Both the position numbers and the translations under genes were made by a program. From NCBI GenBank assembly GCA_038235165.1, contig JBBSUG010000020.1:16099-80098 (forward strand): 64,000 bases of DNA, given 5' to 3'. The notes under the pieces are model-generated. The model was not told the origin of the DNA. It was given only the letters and a program-made list of their open reading frames with translations, and did no database searches. The stretch is from GCA-002050365 sp038235165. GTDB lineage: Bacteria; Acidobacteriota; Blastocatellia; Pyrinomonadales; Pyrinomonadaceae. Below, one piece after another: positions 8,030-15,522 of this stretch (its first letter is position 1; each line of letters starts with the position of its first letter).

Positions 8030-8833
8030 ATGAAAACAAACGAGATCAAAGAAATACTCAATTCTCACGCGGACGGCACGATTTCAGCCGATGAAGCCGC
8101 CGCCAAAATCAAAAACCTATCCTTTGAAAATATCGGCTACGCTCGAGTTGACCATTCCCGCGCCGAACGTCAGGGCTTCCCCGAAGTAATTTTCGGTCAG
8201 GGGAAGACAAAAGAACAAATTGTGGGAATTTTTGAACGACTCATTGTTCACGCGCCGAATGTTTTGATTACCAGAACGAATGCGGAAGTTTTCAGCGGGA
8301 TTCAAAACATTTACGCGGATGCCGAATGGCACGAATCGTCAAAAATAATCCGCGTGTGGCGCGACAAAACCGAACTCGGCACCGGCGAAATCGCCGTCGT
8401 TACCGCCGGCACGAGCGACATTCCGGTCGCTGAAGAAGCCGCGCTGACGGCGGAAACGATGGGCAATAACGTCAAGCGAATTTGGGACGCGGGTGTAGCG
8501 GGCATCCACCGCATTTTAGCCGAACGCGAAATGCTGCAAAACTGCCGCGTCGTCGTCGTCGCCGCCGGAATGGAAGGCGCACTGCCGTCGGTCGTCGGCG
8601 GACTCGTCAAAGTTCCAGTCATCGCCGTCCCGACGAGCATCGGTTACGGCGCATCATTTCACGGACTCGCCGCCCTGCTCGGAATGCTCAATTCGTGCGC
8701 GTCGAACGTCACCGTCGTCAACATTGACAACGGTTTCGGCGCGGGGTTCGTTGCCAGTTTGATCAATCGCCGGTGGGAAGAAGCGGATTCCAAATTGCAT
8801 ATTCCAGATTTCAGAATGGCGGAGCAGGATTAA
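8030..8833 (+). CDS. larB: LarB, nickel-pincer cofactor biosynthesis protein
   Basis: This 267-residue protein matches LarB, the PurE-like carboxylase/hydrolase that turns nicotinic acid adenine dinucleotide into pyridinium-3,5-biscarboxylic acid mononucleotide, the first step toward the nickel-pincer cofactor of lactate racemase and related enzymes. Family features are VDHSRAERQGFPEVIFGQGKT at about 40-60, the AVVTAGTSDIPVAEEA turn and AAGMEGALPSVVGG, followed by PTSIGYGASFHGL in the PurE-like domain. The length is standard. No larC, larE or nickel enzyme is in the window, so the cofactor user is elsewhere. It stands alone on this strand, behind the terminator at 7969. Confidence 0.93.
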   Translation: MKTNEIKEILNSHADGTISADEAAAKIKNLSFENIGYARVDHSRAERQGFPEVIFGQGKTKEQIVGIFERLIVHAPNVLITRTNAEVFSGIQNIYADAEWHESSKIIRVWRDKTELGTGEIAVVTAGTSDIPVAEEAALTAETMGNNVKRIWDAGVAGIHRILAEREMLQNCRVVVVAAGMEGALPSVVGGLVKVPVIAVPTSIGYGASFHGLAALLGMLNSCASNVTVVNIDNGFGAGFVASLINRRWEEADSKLHIPDFRMAEQD

Positions 8834-8894
8834 TCATTGACCATCAGATACAGTTTTTTCGTGATATATTCTTCGACCAATAGAGAATTACCTT

Positions 8895-9064
8895 ATGAAA
8901 AACGAATCAAAACAAAGTTTTGCCAAACATCTAATCTCGAAATTTTATTTATTCTATTAGGTTTATCTACATCAACTTTGGCTACTTCGATTGAGAACCT
9001 GCCGTATCGCCAACATTTGATCGCAAATTTCAACGGCGACGGCAAAATGGGGACTTCTGTTTGA
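8895..9064 (+). pseudogene. Frameshifted remnant of a small secreted protein
   Basis: The ATG at 8895 opens MKNESKQSFAKHLISK and then stops. The next frame over continues with EILFILLGLSTSTLATS, which reads as the hydrophobic core and cleavage site of a signal peptide. After that comes a short tail with NFNGDGKMG, reminiscent of an FG-GAP/VCBS calcium loop, and a stop at 9064. One indel would join the two parts into a normal signal peptide, so I read it as a decayed and truncated secreted-protein gene. A chance ORF cannot be excluded. The rest of 8834-9172 holds nothing else I recognise. Confidence 0.33.
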
Positions 9065-9172
9065 CATTTTTAAAGTGTTTTACGAAAAACTCTTTACAGT
9101 CTTGAGCAAATTCCTTTTGACGTTTCGTCAGGTTAATTGTTAGTAGATTATAAATATTTGGAGGAAAATTTA

Positions 9173-9643
9173 ATGGGAATGCTTAGTACGTCGTGGAAAG
9201 TTGAAAGTTCTGAGGAAAAAGCCGGATCGCTCATTGTTGGTCTTTCTTTTGGAAAGATATATTTAGTTCATGATATAAAAAAAACCAAAATGATCGTCAA
9301 TTATCGCTGCTTGAGTATCGGATTTGGTACAGGTGCTCCTCATTCAATCGGATATTCCGAATCGAATACAGGCGATCCGAGCGGAGGAGTCGATAATGTT
9401 TCGGTGGTTCAGGGACGTGACTTTAGCGAGTTTTCATTTCCCTGTCGCGGATATATTTTGACCGTCGGCGCGTCGGCAGGTGTTGTCGGTAGTGTCCTCG
9501 GAATGGATATTACAGGCGGCGGTTTGGCAATGGCATTGTTTGGACAAATGCCGGTTTTTGCCGGAGTCCGACTTTGGGGATTTGGACGCGCCTTACTCCC
9601 GGGTGCCGGTTTTTCGGGCGGTCTTGCTCATTTTTGGTTATAA
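9173..9643 (+). CDS. Hypothetical protein, glycine-rich
   Basis: I do not recognise this 156-residue protein. I chose the ATG at 9173 because a GGAGG ribosome-binding site lies 8 bases upstream; a TTG at 9137 in the same frame lacks one. There is no signal peptide. The N-terminal half is beta-rich (SLIVGLSFGKIYLVHD). The C-terminal half is glycine/alanine-rich and hydrophobic (LTVGASAGVVGSVLG, ALLPGAGFSGGLAHFWL) and could insert into a membrane. It stands alone between the larB region and a convergent protease gene. Confidence 0.6.
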   Translation: MGMLSTSWKVESSEEKAGSLIVGLSFGKIYLVHDIKKTKMIVNYRCLSIGFGTGAPHSIGYSESNTGDPSGGVDNVSVVQGRDFSEFSFPCRGYILTVGASAGVVGSVLGMDITGGGLAMALFGQMPVFAGVRLWGFGRALLPGAGFSGGLAHFWL

Positions 9644-9723
9644 AAACTAGTCTGTAGTCTCAATACTTCGGACAATTTTTTGATGGTTAAAAGCAAATGA
9701 AAAAGAACGTTTTCTGTGTTTTG

Positions 9724-9781
9724 AAAGTGTGAATTAGGTCAAAGTTAACTCAAAACCTAACATTGATTTAATTCACACTTT
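9724..9781 (+). terminator. Long hairpin between convergent genes
   Basis: A perfect 13-bp inverted repeat (AAAGTGTGAATTA at 9724-9736, TAATTCACACTTT at 9769-9781) flanks a 32-base loop that can form its own small stem (TTAGGT/ACCTAA). The right arm runs into TTTTTG, so it would terminate the gene at 9173. It also faces the end of the protease gene at 9867. Confidence 0.5.
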
Positions 9782-9866
9782 TTGTATTTCTCAACAACTC
9801 AAGAGAATTATTGATTTGAAAACTGTCCGAATCATAGTTTGAGTTTGGATTTGAAATCTTGTAATT

Positions 9867-11306
9867 TTAAGGATTTATCAAAACGAAAAGTCTGTCCGCC
9901 CAATCTGACTTAGTATTTCGCAAAATTTCATACTGCACCATCGCGTTGTCACGGTCGCCGAGTTTGAGATAGGCGCGACCGAGATTAAAACGCGCTTTGT
10001 CGAAGTTGGAGTTGTAGCTGACGGCGTTGTTGAATGCGTCCACACTTTCTTCGGTTTTACCGAGTTCAAAATAATTTTCGCCGAGATAATTGTATGTTTT
10101 CGCGTCGGGTTTGTAAGTTTTCAACTGTTCAAAAGCAGCGAGCGAATCGGCGAATTTCTTTTGTTTGAAATAAGCTGCGCCGAGCAGTTCGTAGGCATTG
10201 GCGTAATCTGGTTTAAGGGCGACGGTGCGTTTATAAGCGAGAATTTCTTCGTCCGTCCGACCCAATTTGCCGAGCGAGAGACCGAGTGCATATTGCGTGT
10301 CGGGGTTGTTTGCGTCAATTTTGGCGGCTTGCCGATACGCTTCCGCCGCTTCTTTGTATTGTCCGAGGGCATAGCTCGACGCGCCGATGTTGACGTAGGT
10401 TTCAGACCATTCGGGGCGCAATTTTGCCGCCTGCCGTGATGCTTTCAACGCGTCGGTGTGTCGTCCGAGCATCCCGTAACAAAAACCCGACTGATACCAC
10501 GCTTCGGCATAATTCGGATCAATTTCAACGGCTTTTTCAAAATAACCGACAGCGCGGGTGTAGTCGTCACGCGACAAAATGCCGAGTCCCTGCGAATACA
10601 AACTCTCGGCGGCGGCGCGTTTATTTTTTTGCGATTCGGAATTAAGCGATGAAAAGGATTGCAGCTCACCGATTTTCAATTGCAAAACCCGTTCACCCGG
10701 GACGGCAAAGTTAAGACTCTGCCCTTCGGCGGCTTGCAGGGTCGCCACGCCGATCACTTGACCGAGCATATTGACGACGGGCGAACCGCTCGAACCCGGC
10801 GAAATCGGCGCAGTAATTTGAATAATCTTCCCGTAACCCGGAATCTCACGAACGGCGGAGACGATGCCATTCGACACCGAGCCTTCCAAACCATACGGAT
10901 TGCCGATGACAACGATTGATTCGCCTTCCTGCGGCACAGCGCGGACAATCGGCAGCGGCACGGCATCGCCCGCCGGAACGCTGACTTGCAATAACGCCAA
11001 ATCGCCTTCACCGTCAATCGCCAGAACCCCGCGCACGGCAAATTTTTTCCCGTTCATCAAATGCACTTCAACGCGATTCGCTTTTTCAATGACGTGCCGA
11101 TTGGTAATAATTTTATCGCTGCCGACAAAAAAACCGCTGCCCCGTGTCAACGTCGCGCCTTTCGCGTCAAATGTTTCAATCGCCACCGCCGAAGGTTTAA
11201 CGCGCCGCACCAAATCGGGCAGATAATCCTGCGCGAAAACGGCGGATGCACCGGCGCAAAACACCAGCAAAACGGGCAGTAATTTTAGGATGACGAACTT
11301 TGACAT
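9867..11306 (-). CDS. Secreted trypsin-like serine protease with TPR repeats
   Basis: This 479-residue protein has a signal peptide (cleavage after VFAQ, residue 26). A DegP/trypsin-2-type protease domain runs from about 27 to 215, and at least six tetratricopeptide repeats fill about 235-470. The triad is complete: His71 in TNRHVIE, Asp102 in GEGDLAL and Ser175 in GSSGSPVV. There is no PDZ domain; the TPR array takes its place, perhaps to bind partners or substrates. I chose the ATG at 11306 because it leads directly into the signal peptide; the open frame to 11360 does not. The likely place of action is the periplasm or cell surface. The repeat element at 11457 lies upstream. Confidence 0.88.
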   Translation of the reverse strand: MSKFVILKLLPVLLVFCAGASAVFAQDYLPDLVRRVKPSAVAIETFDAKGATLTRGSGFFVGSDKIITNRHVIEKANRVEVHLMNGKKFAVRGVLAIDGEGDLALLQVSVPAGDAVPLPIVRAVPQEGESIVVIGNPYGLEGSVSNGIVSAVREIPGYGKIIQITAPISPGSSGSPVVNMLGQVIGVATLQAAEGQSLNFAVPGERVLQLKIGELQSFSSLNSESQKNKRAAAESLYSQGLGILSRDDYTRAVGYFEKAVEIDPNYAEAWYQSGFCYGMLGRHTDALKASRQAAKLRPEWSETYVNIGASSYALGQYKEAAEAYRQAAKIDANNPDTQYALGLSLGKLGRTDEEILAYKRTVALKPDYANAYELLGAAYFKQKKFADSLAAFEQLKTYKPDAKTYNYLGENYFELGKTEESVDAFNNAVSYNSNFDKARFNLGRAYLKLGDRDNAMVQYEILRNTKSDWADRLFVLINP

Positions 11307-11456
11307 TACAATCTCGGTTAATTCTTTCGTAATTATAGGTTCTTTATCCGAATCAAACAAATATTTTTACACGATAAAAAGTTTTCGCTTTATTGATGAA
11401 AAAAAACGGTCAATTCGTTGCCGCGAATTGTTGACGTAACAAAGCACGGACAGCTT

Positions 11457-11592
11457 GACGGAGCGCGGACGGCTCGTCCGCCAACCAGCGAAGCGAAGTT
11501 GCAGGCGTTTGTCTGTGAGTTTTACATTAAATGAACGCTATTCAACGCTTTGCTGCATTAGCGTTGAATGGACGAGCCGTCCGCGCTCCGTC
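11457..11592. repeat. Inverted-repeat element, copy A
   Basis: A 136-base element has perfect 23-base terminal inverted repeats (11457-11479 and 11570-11592). An inner hairpin, TTCAACGCT/AGCGTTGAA, has a 10-base loop (11541-11568). It fills most of the 325-base gap between the trypsin-TPR gene and the glycosyltransferase gene. It belongs with copies at 14223 and 40245 and has the same orientation as the latter. It has no coding content and looks like a MITE or REP-type element. Confidence 0.8.
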
Positions 11593-11631
11593 GAGAGTTG
11601 TTCTGTAATTATTTTATGCTAAACTCTTGAA

Positions 11632-12885
11632 ATGACAAGCGGGATATTGAACTTTTTTACTCTTTTTAAAAGTCTAAAAACTAACACACAGCCGACATTT
11701 GACGCGCAGCCGAACAATTTCCTAATCACTCGTCCGATTAATTCCCAATGCTGCATTTGCATCGTCATTCCGGTGCGCGACGAGGCGGAAAATTTAGATA
11801 AAACTCTCGCATCCGTCATCACCCAGGTTGATTTGACAGGCTGTCCGCTTGATCCGAACAGTTTTGAGATTATTGTTCTCGCCAATAATTGCCGTGACAA
11901 CTCGGCTGAAATCGCCTGCGAGCGTCAAAAACAAAACGCCGCCGTCCGTCTTCACATTGCCGAGATTAATCTGCCAAAAAAAGATGCGAATATCGGGTTC
12001 GCCCGTCGGCTGCTGATGAACGAAGCGTACCGCCGGTTATCGGCAAACGATTACGGCGGCGGAATTATAATGACAACCGACGGCGATTCGCAGGTCGCGC
12101 CCGATTGGATCGCCGCAACGATTGCCGAATTTGAAAATGGTGCTGATGCTGTCGGCGGGCGCATCGAAGTTCATCCCGCCGAATTTGAAAAACTCGATGA
12201 CAAAACGCGCAGTTTTTATCGGCTTGACGAACATTATCGCCTGCTTGCCGCCGAATTTGAATCGCGTCTCGACGTTGCGGCGCACGATCCGTACCCGCGT
12301 CACCACCAGCATTTCAACGGCAGTTTCGCCGTCACGACCGCCGCTTATCAAAAAGCGGGCGGCATTCCCGATGTCAAATGTCTCGAAGATGTCGCGTTTT
12401 ATAATTCACTGGTTCGCGTTGACGCAAAAGTTCGGCACAGTCCGAAAATGCGTGTTTTTACTTCAGCGCGAAATGCTGGTCGTACTACTTTGGGACTTTC
12501 GACGCAGTTGAACGAGTGGCAGATTATGGGGCGGAACAATGATGTTTACTTTGTTGAATCTGCCGAATCGTTAGAAAAAAGATTTATTGCACAGCGAGAT
12601 TTACGTTTAATTTGGCAGAACTTTCAAACAGTTAAATTAACTGATTACGATGGAATTTTAGCGATTGCCAAAATTTTGTGCGTGGCGGCAGAGCGACTTA
12701 ACGATACGCTGCAAATTTCGCCGACGTTCGGCAGCTTATGTGAACATATTTCAAACGAACAGGCGGCAAACGGTGAATGGAATCTGCAAAATCCTTTAGT
12801 TGCGGTCGAAGCGGCGATTTCCGTTTTGGAAGACAAACTGGAAAAACTGCGCCCGCGTGAGAAAACTCTGAACAAAACCGCTTAA
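11632..12885 (+). CDS. Family 2 glycosyltransferase
   Basis: This 417-residue protein has a GT-A fold domain. CIVIPVRDEAENLDKTL at about 43-59 is the nucleotide-sugar binding start. TTDGDSQVAPDW gives the DxD motif (Asp150-Gly-Asp152), and HFNGSFAVTTAAYQKAGGIPDV is the acceptor-site region. There is no membrane segment, so it is a cytosolic transferase rather than a NodC-like synthase. Donor and acceptor are unknown. The gene converges with a NodS-like methyltransferase gene, and the two stop regions overlap by 4 bases. Together with the deacetylase, dehydrogenase and glycosidase genes to 16700 it appears to form one cassette for building a modified glycan or glycoside. Confidence 0.85.
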   Translation: MTSGILNFFTLFKSLKTNTQPTFDAQPNNFLITRPINSQCCICIVIPVRDEAENLDKTLASVITQVDLTGCPLDPNSFEIIVLANNCRDNSAEIACERQKQNAAVRLHIAEINLPKKDANIGFARRLLMNEAYRRLSANDYGGGIIMTTDGDSQVAPDWIAATIAEFENGADAVGGRIEVHPAEFEKLDDKTRSFYRLDEHYRLLAAEFESRLDVAAHDPYPRHHQHFNGSFAVTTAAYQKAGGIPDVKCLEDVAFYNSLVRVDAKVRHSPKMRVFTSARNAGRTTLGLSTQLNEWQIMGRNNDVYFVESAESLEKRFIAQRDLRLIWQNFQTVKLTDYDGILAIAKILCVAAERLNDTLQISPTFGSLCEHISNEQAANGEWNLQNPLVAVEAAISVLEDKLEKLRPREKTLNKTA

Positions 12886-13472
12886 ATTTTTTCCCAAACG
12901 TCGAGCCGGTATTTTTCCGCTCGTTTCTCGCCAAGATGTCTCATTTTACCGGCGACGAATTTTGTAAAAGAATCGTGAACTGCGTCGCCGGTCTGCGGAT
13001 AATCGTGGACGAACGGAGTCCAGTGGACGAGCATAACCTGCCCATTTTCGGTCAAATGCGCGTAGATTTCCGTCATCGCCCGTTCCCAATCCGGCAGCGC
13101 GAGATAGTAGCCGACTTCGGAAACCAAAATCAAATCGAATTTTTCGGGCGGAAACTCATTTTGAAAATTCATCATCGCAAACCGCACATTCGGCAGATTC
13201 GCACAGCGTTTTTTCGCCGCTTGCAGTGCCGCGTCGGAAACATCAACAGCAAGCAGATTTTCACATTTCCCGGCTAACTGAGCAGTTAAAACGCCGATTG
13301 AACAACCGATTTCAAAGGCGTTGGTATAACTTTCGCGCGGTAACGCTTCAATCGTCGTCACATATTTCCCGGCTTCGTACTCACTCGCCTGAAAATTCCA
13401 CGGGTCGTCGTTCGCCTCATAAACTTTGTCAAAGTATTCGGATGTCAGTGATTTTTTTTCAGTTGCGCTCAT
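12882..13472 (-). CDS. NodS-like SAM-dependent methyltransferase
   Basis: This 196-residue protein fits the NodS family: SEYFDKVYEANDDPWNF at 11-27, EYEAGKYVTTIEALP, then motif I AFEIGCSIGVLTAQL at 52-66. In rhizobia NodS N-methylates the deacetylated glucosamine of Nod-factor backbones; related proteins act on other substrates. Its ATG overlaps the stop of the PIG-L gene by one base (TAATG), so the two are translationally coupled. A deacetylase that frees an amine, followed by a methyltransferase that could act on it, is a sensible order. The substrate is inferred, not shown. Confidence 0.8.
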   Translation of the reverse strand: MSATEKKSLTSEYFDKVYEANDDPWNFQASEYEAGKYVTTIEALPRESYTNAFEIGCSIGVLTAQLAGKCENLLAVDVSDAALQAAKKRCANLPNVRFAMMNFQNEFPPEKFDLILVSEVGYYLALPDWERAMTEIYAHLTENGQVMLVHWTPFVHDYPQTGDAVHDSFTKFVAGKMRHLGEKRAEKYRLDVWEKI

Positions 13473-14212
13473 TATATTTCTTCCAAATAAACTTCAAAAT
13501 CGGCGGCAAAATTCTCTAAAATTTCCGGTGTCAATCGAAACCCGTCCGGGTCGTCGTCAATTAAATCGGTAGTTTGCGAAGCGTGAGCGCGAATTGCCCG
13601 CTGTTTTTTCTCGCTCACGCAACTAATATCAATCCGCCGCGCGAAAACTTCGCCTAACTGCGGCGCATCTGCGCTCTCGGCGATTTCCCAGAGCCAAATC
13701 GGGTATTCGAGAATTTTCGCCCCGGTGTTTGCCGCTTTGATTAAAGTGTATGCGGCGCGGTGATCGGGATGCGGATCGCGCCGCCACGGAACTAAAATTG
13801 TCTGCGGCTGAATATCATTTAAGTATGCGCGGCATCGTTCGACCATTTCACCGGCATTTTCATTTGGCACTGAACGATCTTTATAACGAAAAAACGTCAC
13901 GCTGTTTTTCTCAACGCCCAAAATTCGGAGTGCGGCGAGCATTTCGTTTTCGCGCACATCGCGCAGCTTTTTAGCCGGAAATTTTGCCGAATACGGGTGC
14001 GACAAGGTGCCGTCGCTTAAAACCAACACATTAACCTCAATTTCAAACTGCCGCAAAAGCGCAATCGCCCCGCCGCAGCCGAGCGATTCGTCGTCAGGAT
14101 GCGGCGCGACGACGAGAGTTCCGCCCCAACTTTTTACCGATTCGGAACCGTCCAACGCCAGTCCGGAGATGTCGGCGAGCGGCGACTGCCGCAAAACTTC
14201 AAGATTACTCAT
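13472..14212 (-). CDS. PIG-L/LmbE-family deacetylase
   Basis: This 246-residue zinc-dependent deacetylase has the signature VVAPHPDDESLGCGG, giving His38, Asp40 and Asp41 for metal binding and catalysis, and the second motif RDPHPDHRAA. Enzymes of this family remove acetyl from N-acetylglucosamine in GlcNAc-PI, mycothiol-type precursors and some antibiotics. The length is normal. It is coupled to the NodS-like gene downstream by a one-base overlap. Upstream, the repeat element at 14223 separates it from the acyl-CoA dehydrogenase gene, although all point the same way. There is no signal peptide, so it works in the cytoplasm. Confidence 0.88.
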   Translation of the reverse strand: MSNLEVLRQSPLADISGLALDGSESVKSWGGTLVVAPHPDDESLGCGGAIALLRQFEIEVNVLVLSDGTLSHPYSAKFPAKKLRDVRENEMLAALRILGVEKNSVTFFRYKDRSVPNENAGEMVERCRAYLNDIQPQTILVPWRRDPHPDHRAAYTLIKAANTGAKILEYPIWLWEIAESADAPQLGEVFARRIDISCVSEKKQRAIRAHASQTTDLIDDDPDGFRLTPEILENFAADFEVYLEEI

Positions 14213-14222
14213 AAATTATTGA

Positions 14223-14350
14223 GGAGCGCGGAAGACTCGTCCGCCGCAACGCCAGCGCAGCGAGGCGTTGCAAGCGTTTGCTGCATGAACTTTGGTGACA
14301 ACGCTTCCAACGTCGCTATCGCTTGTTAGCGGACGAGTCTTCCGCGCTCC
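14223..14350. repeat. Inverted-repeat element, copy B
   Basis: A 128-base element with perfect 22-base terminal inverted repeats (14223-14244, 14329-14350) and an inner hairpin GCAACGCC/GGCGTTGC with a 10-base loop at 14246-14271. It lies in opposite orientation to copies A and C. Where A and C have GACGGCTCGTC in the arm, this copy has GAAGACTCGTC, and the partner arm has changed to match. It occupies almost the whole gap between the dehydrogenase and PIG-L genes, within an apparent operon. Confidence 0.82.
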
Positions 14351-14355
14351 GACTT

Positions 14356-15522
14356 TTAATCTAAAAAATATTTCCCGACAGCGGCGAGCGCAGCATCGGG
14401 CGCGGGCTGGCGCAGGTAAATCGTCAAATCGCGGATGACTCTCTCAAAGTGAAACGGTTTGTTCAGTCCGCGTGCGCCGACGCATTTAACGCACAGATTC
14501 ATTATGTCGGTGCATATTTTTTCAATTACCGTCCGCATCATATTTGTGTAATCCAAGAATTTATCGCTCATCTCCGGCGCGGGGTTTTCCTGATATTCAT
14601 CTAACTGCCGCGCCGCGCCCGCCAACCATAAATTGCCGCTCTCAATCAAAATCGCCATTTCGCCGATGCGCGTTTGCTGCATTAAATCCGTCGTGCGGTG
14701 CAAATCGCGCAGATATTGGCGCGTTTCGTCGAACAACAGTTCCGCCGCGCCGAACTGCACCGCTGCAAAACGAATCGCGCCGCCGCCGAACCACGGCGGC
14801 GTGTAATAATCGCCGGGACTGCCGATTAAATCTGAATAATCGAGTTCAACGCCCGTAAAATCAACGCGAAAGCTGCGGGTTGATTTCATACCGAGCGGAT
14901 TCCACCACGACGCATCAACCTTGGTCTTGACTTTTTCCATCGGCACAACGCACATTTGCCAGCCGCCGTCGGGTAGTGCGCCGTTGACAATCGGGCGTTC
15001 AACGAAATCAACGCCGGTCGCAAAAATTTTTGACCCGGCAAGCCGGTATTTCCCGCTTCCGAGCGGTTCGATTTTCACGCCGTCGCCGGCTTCCGTATTC
15101 CAGACCCCGAAAATTTTGTTTTCCGTGATAATTTCAGCCGCATATTTTTTAATCTGCTCATCGGACGCGAATAGTTTGAGTAGCAGAAGTGCGTTGAAAT
15201 GTCCTTCGTAAACGCGCCCGACGACTAAATTACCGTAACCGAAATGTTTGAGCAAATGCAGCATCTCCAGATTTTTGCCGTTTTCCAACCCTAAACCGCC
15301 CCCGCCGAATCTTTCTGGCAGCGGGACGGACAGCAAACCGGTATCGGCAATTTTGACAAAGGTTTCCGCAGGAAATTTATCAACGCCGTCAGTTTGCGCG
15401 GCTTCCTTCAAAGCCTCTGCCGCAATTTGTTTGGCGTTGATCAATGCGTTTTGAATGAGATTGATCTTTTCAGTAGCCGTTGCTGTCGCCGCCGAGGTTT
15501 TTTCCGAGTTTTTTGATTGCAT
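14356..15522 (-). CDS. Acyl-CoA dehydrogenase-family protein
   Basis: This 388-residue flavoprotein has the usual acyl-CoA dehydrogenase layout: a helical N-terminal domain with PLPERFGGGGLGLENG, a middle beta domain (FGVWNTEAGDGVKIEPLG, KYRLAGSKIFATG) and a C-terminal helical bundle (LMQQTRIGEMAILIESG). The catalytic base cannot be assigned by eye, and such cassette members may act on substrates other than acyl-CoAs, for example as N-oxygenases or dehydrogenases. Its ATG overlaps the stop of the glycosidase gene by one base (TAATG). The Ala/Thr-rich start is odd but has no better alternative. Confidence 0.82.
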   Translation of the reverse strand: MQSKNSEKTSAATATATEKINLIQNALINAKQIAAEALKEAAQTDGVDKFPAETFVKIADTGLLSVPLPERFGGGGLGLENGKNLEMLHLLKHFGYGNLVVGRVYEGHFNALLLLKLFASDEQIKKYAAEIITENKIFGVWNTEAGDGVKIEPLGSGKYRLAGSKIFATGVDFVERPIVNGALPDGGWQMCVVPMEKVKTKVDASWWNPLGMKSTRSFRVDFTGVELDYSDLIGSPGDYYTPPWFGGGAIRFAAVQFGAAELLFDETRQYLRDLHRTTDLMQQTRIGEMAILIESGNLWLAGAARQLDEYQENPAPEMSDKFLDYTNMMRTVIEKICTDIMNLCVKCVGARGLNKPFHFERVIRDLTIYLRQPAPDAALAAVGKYFLD

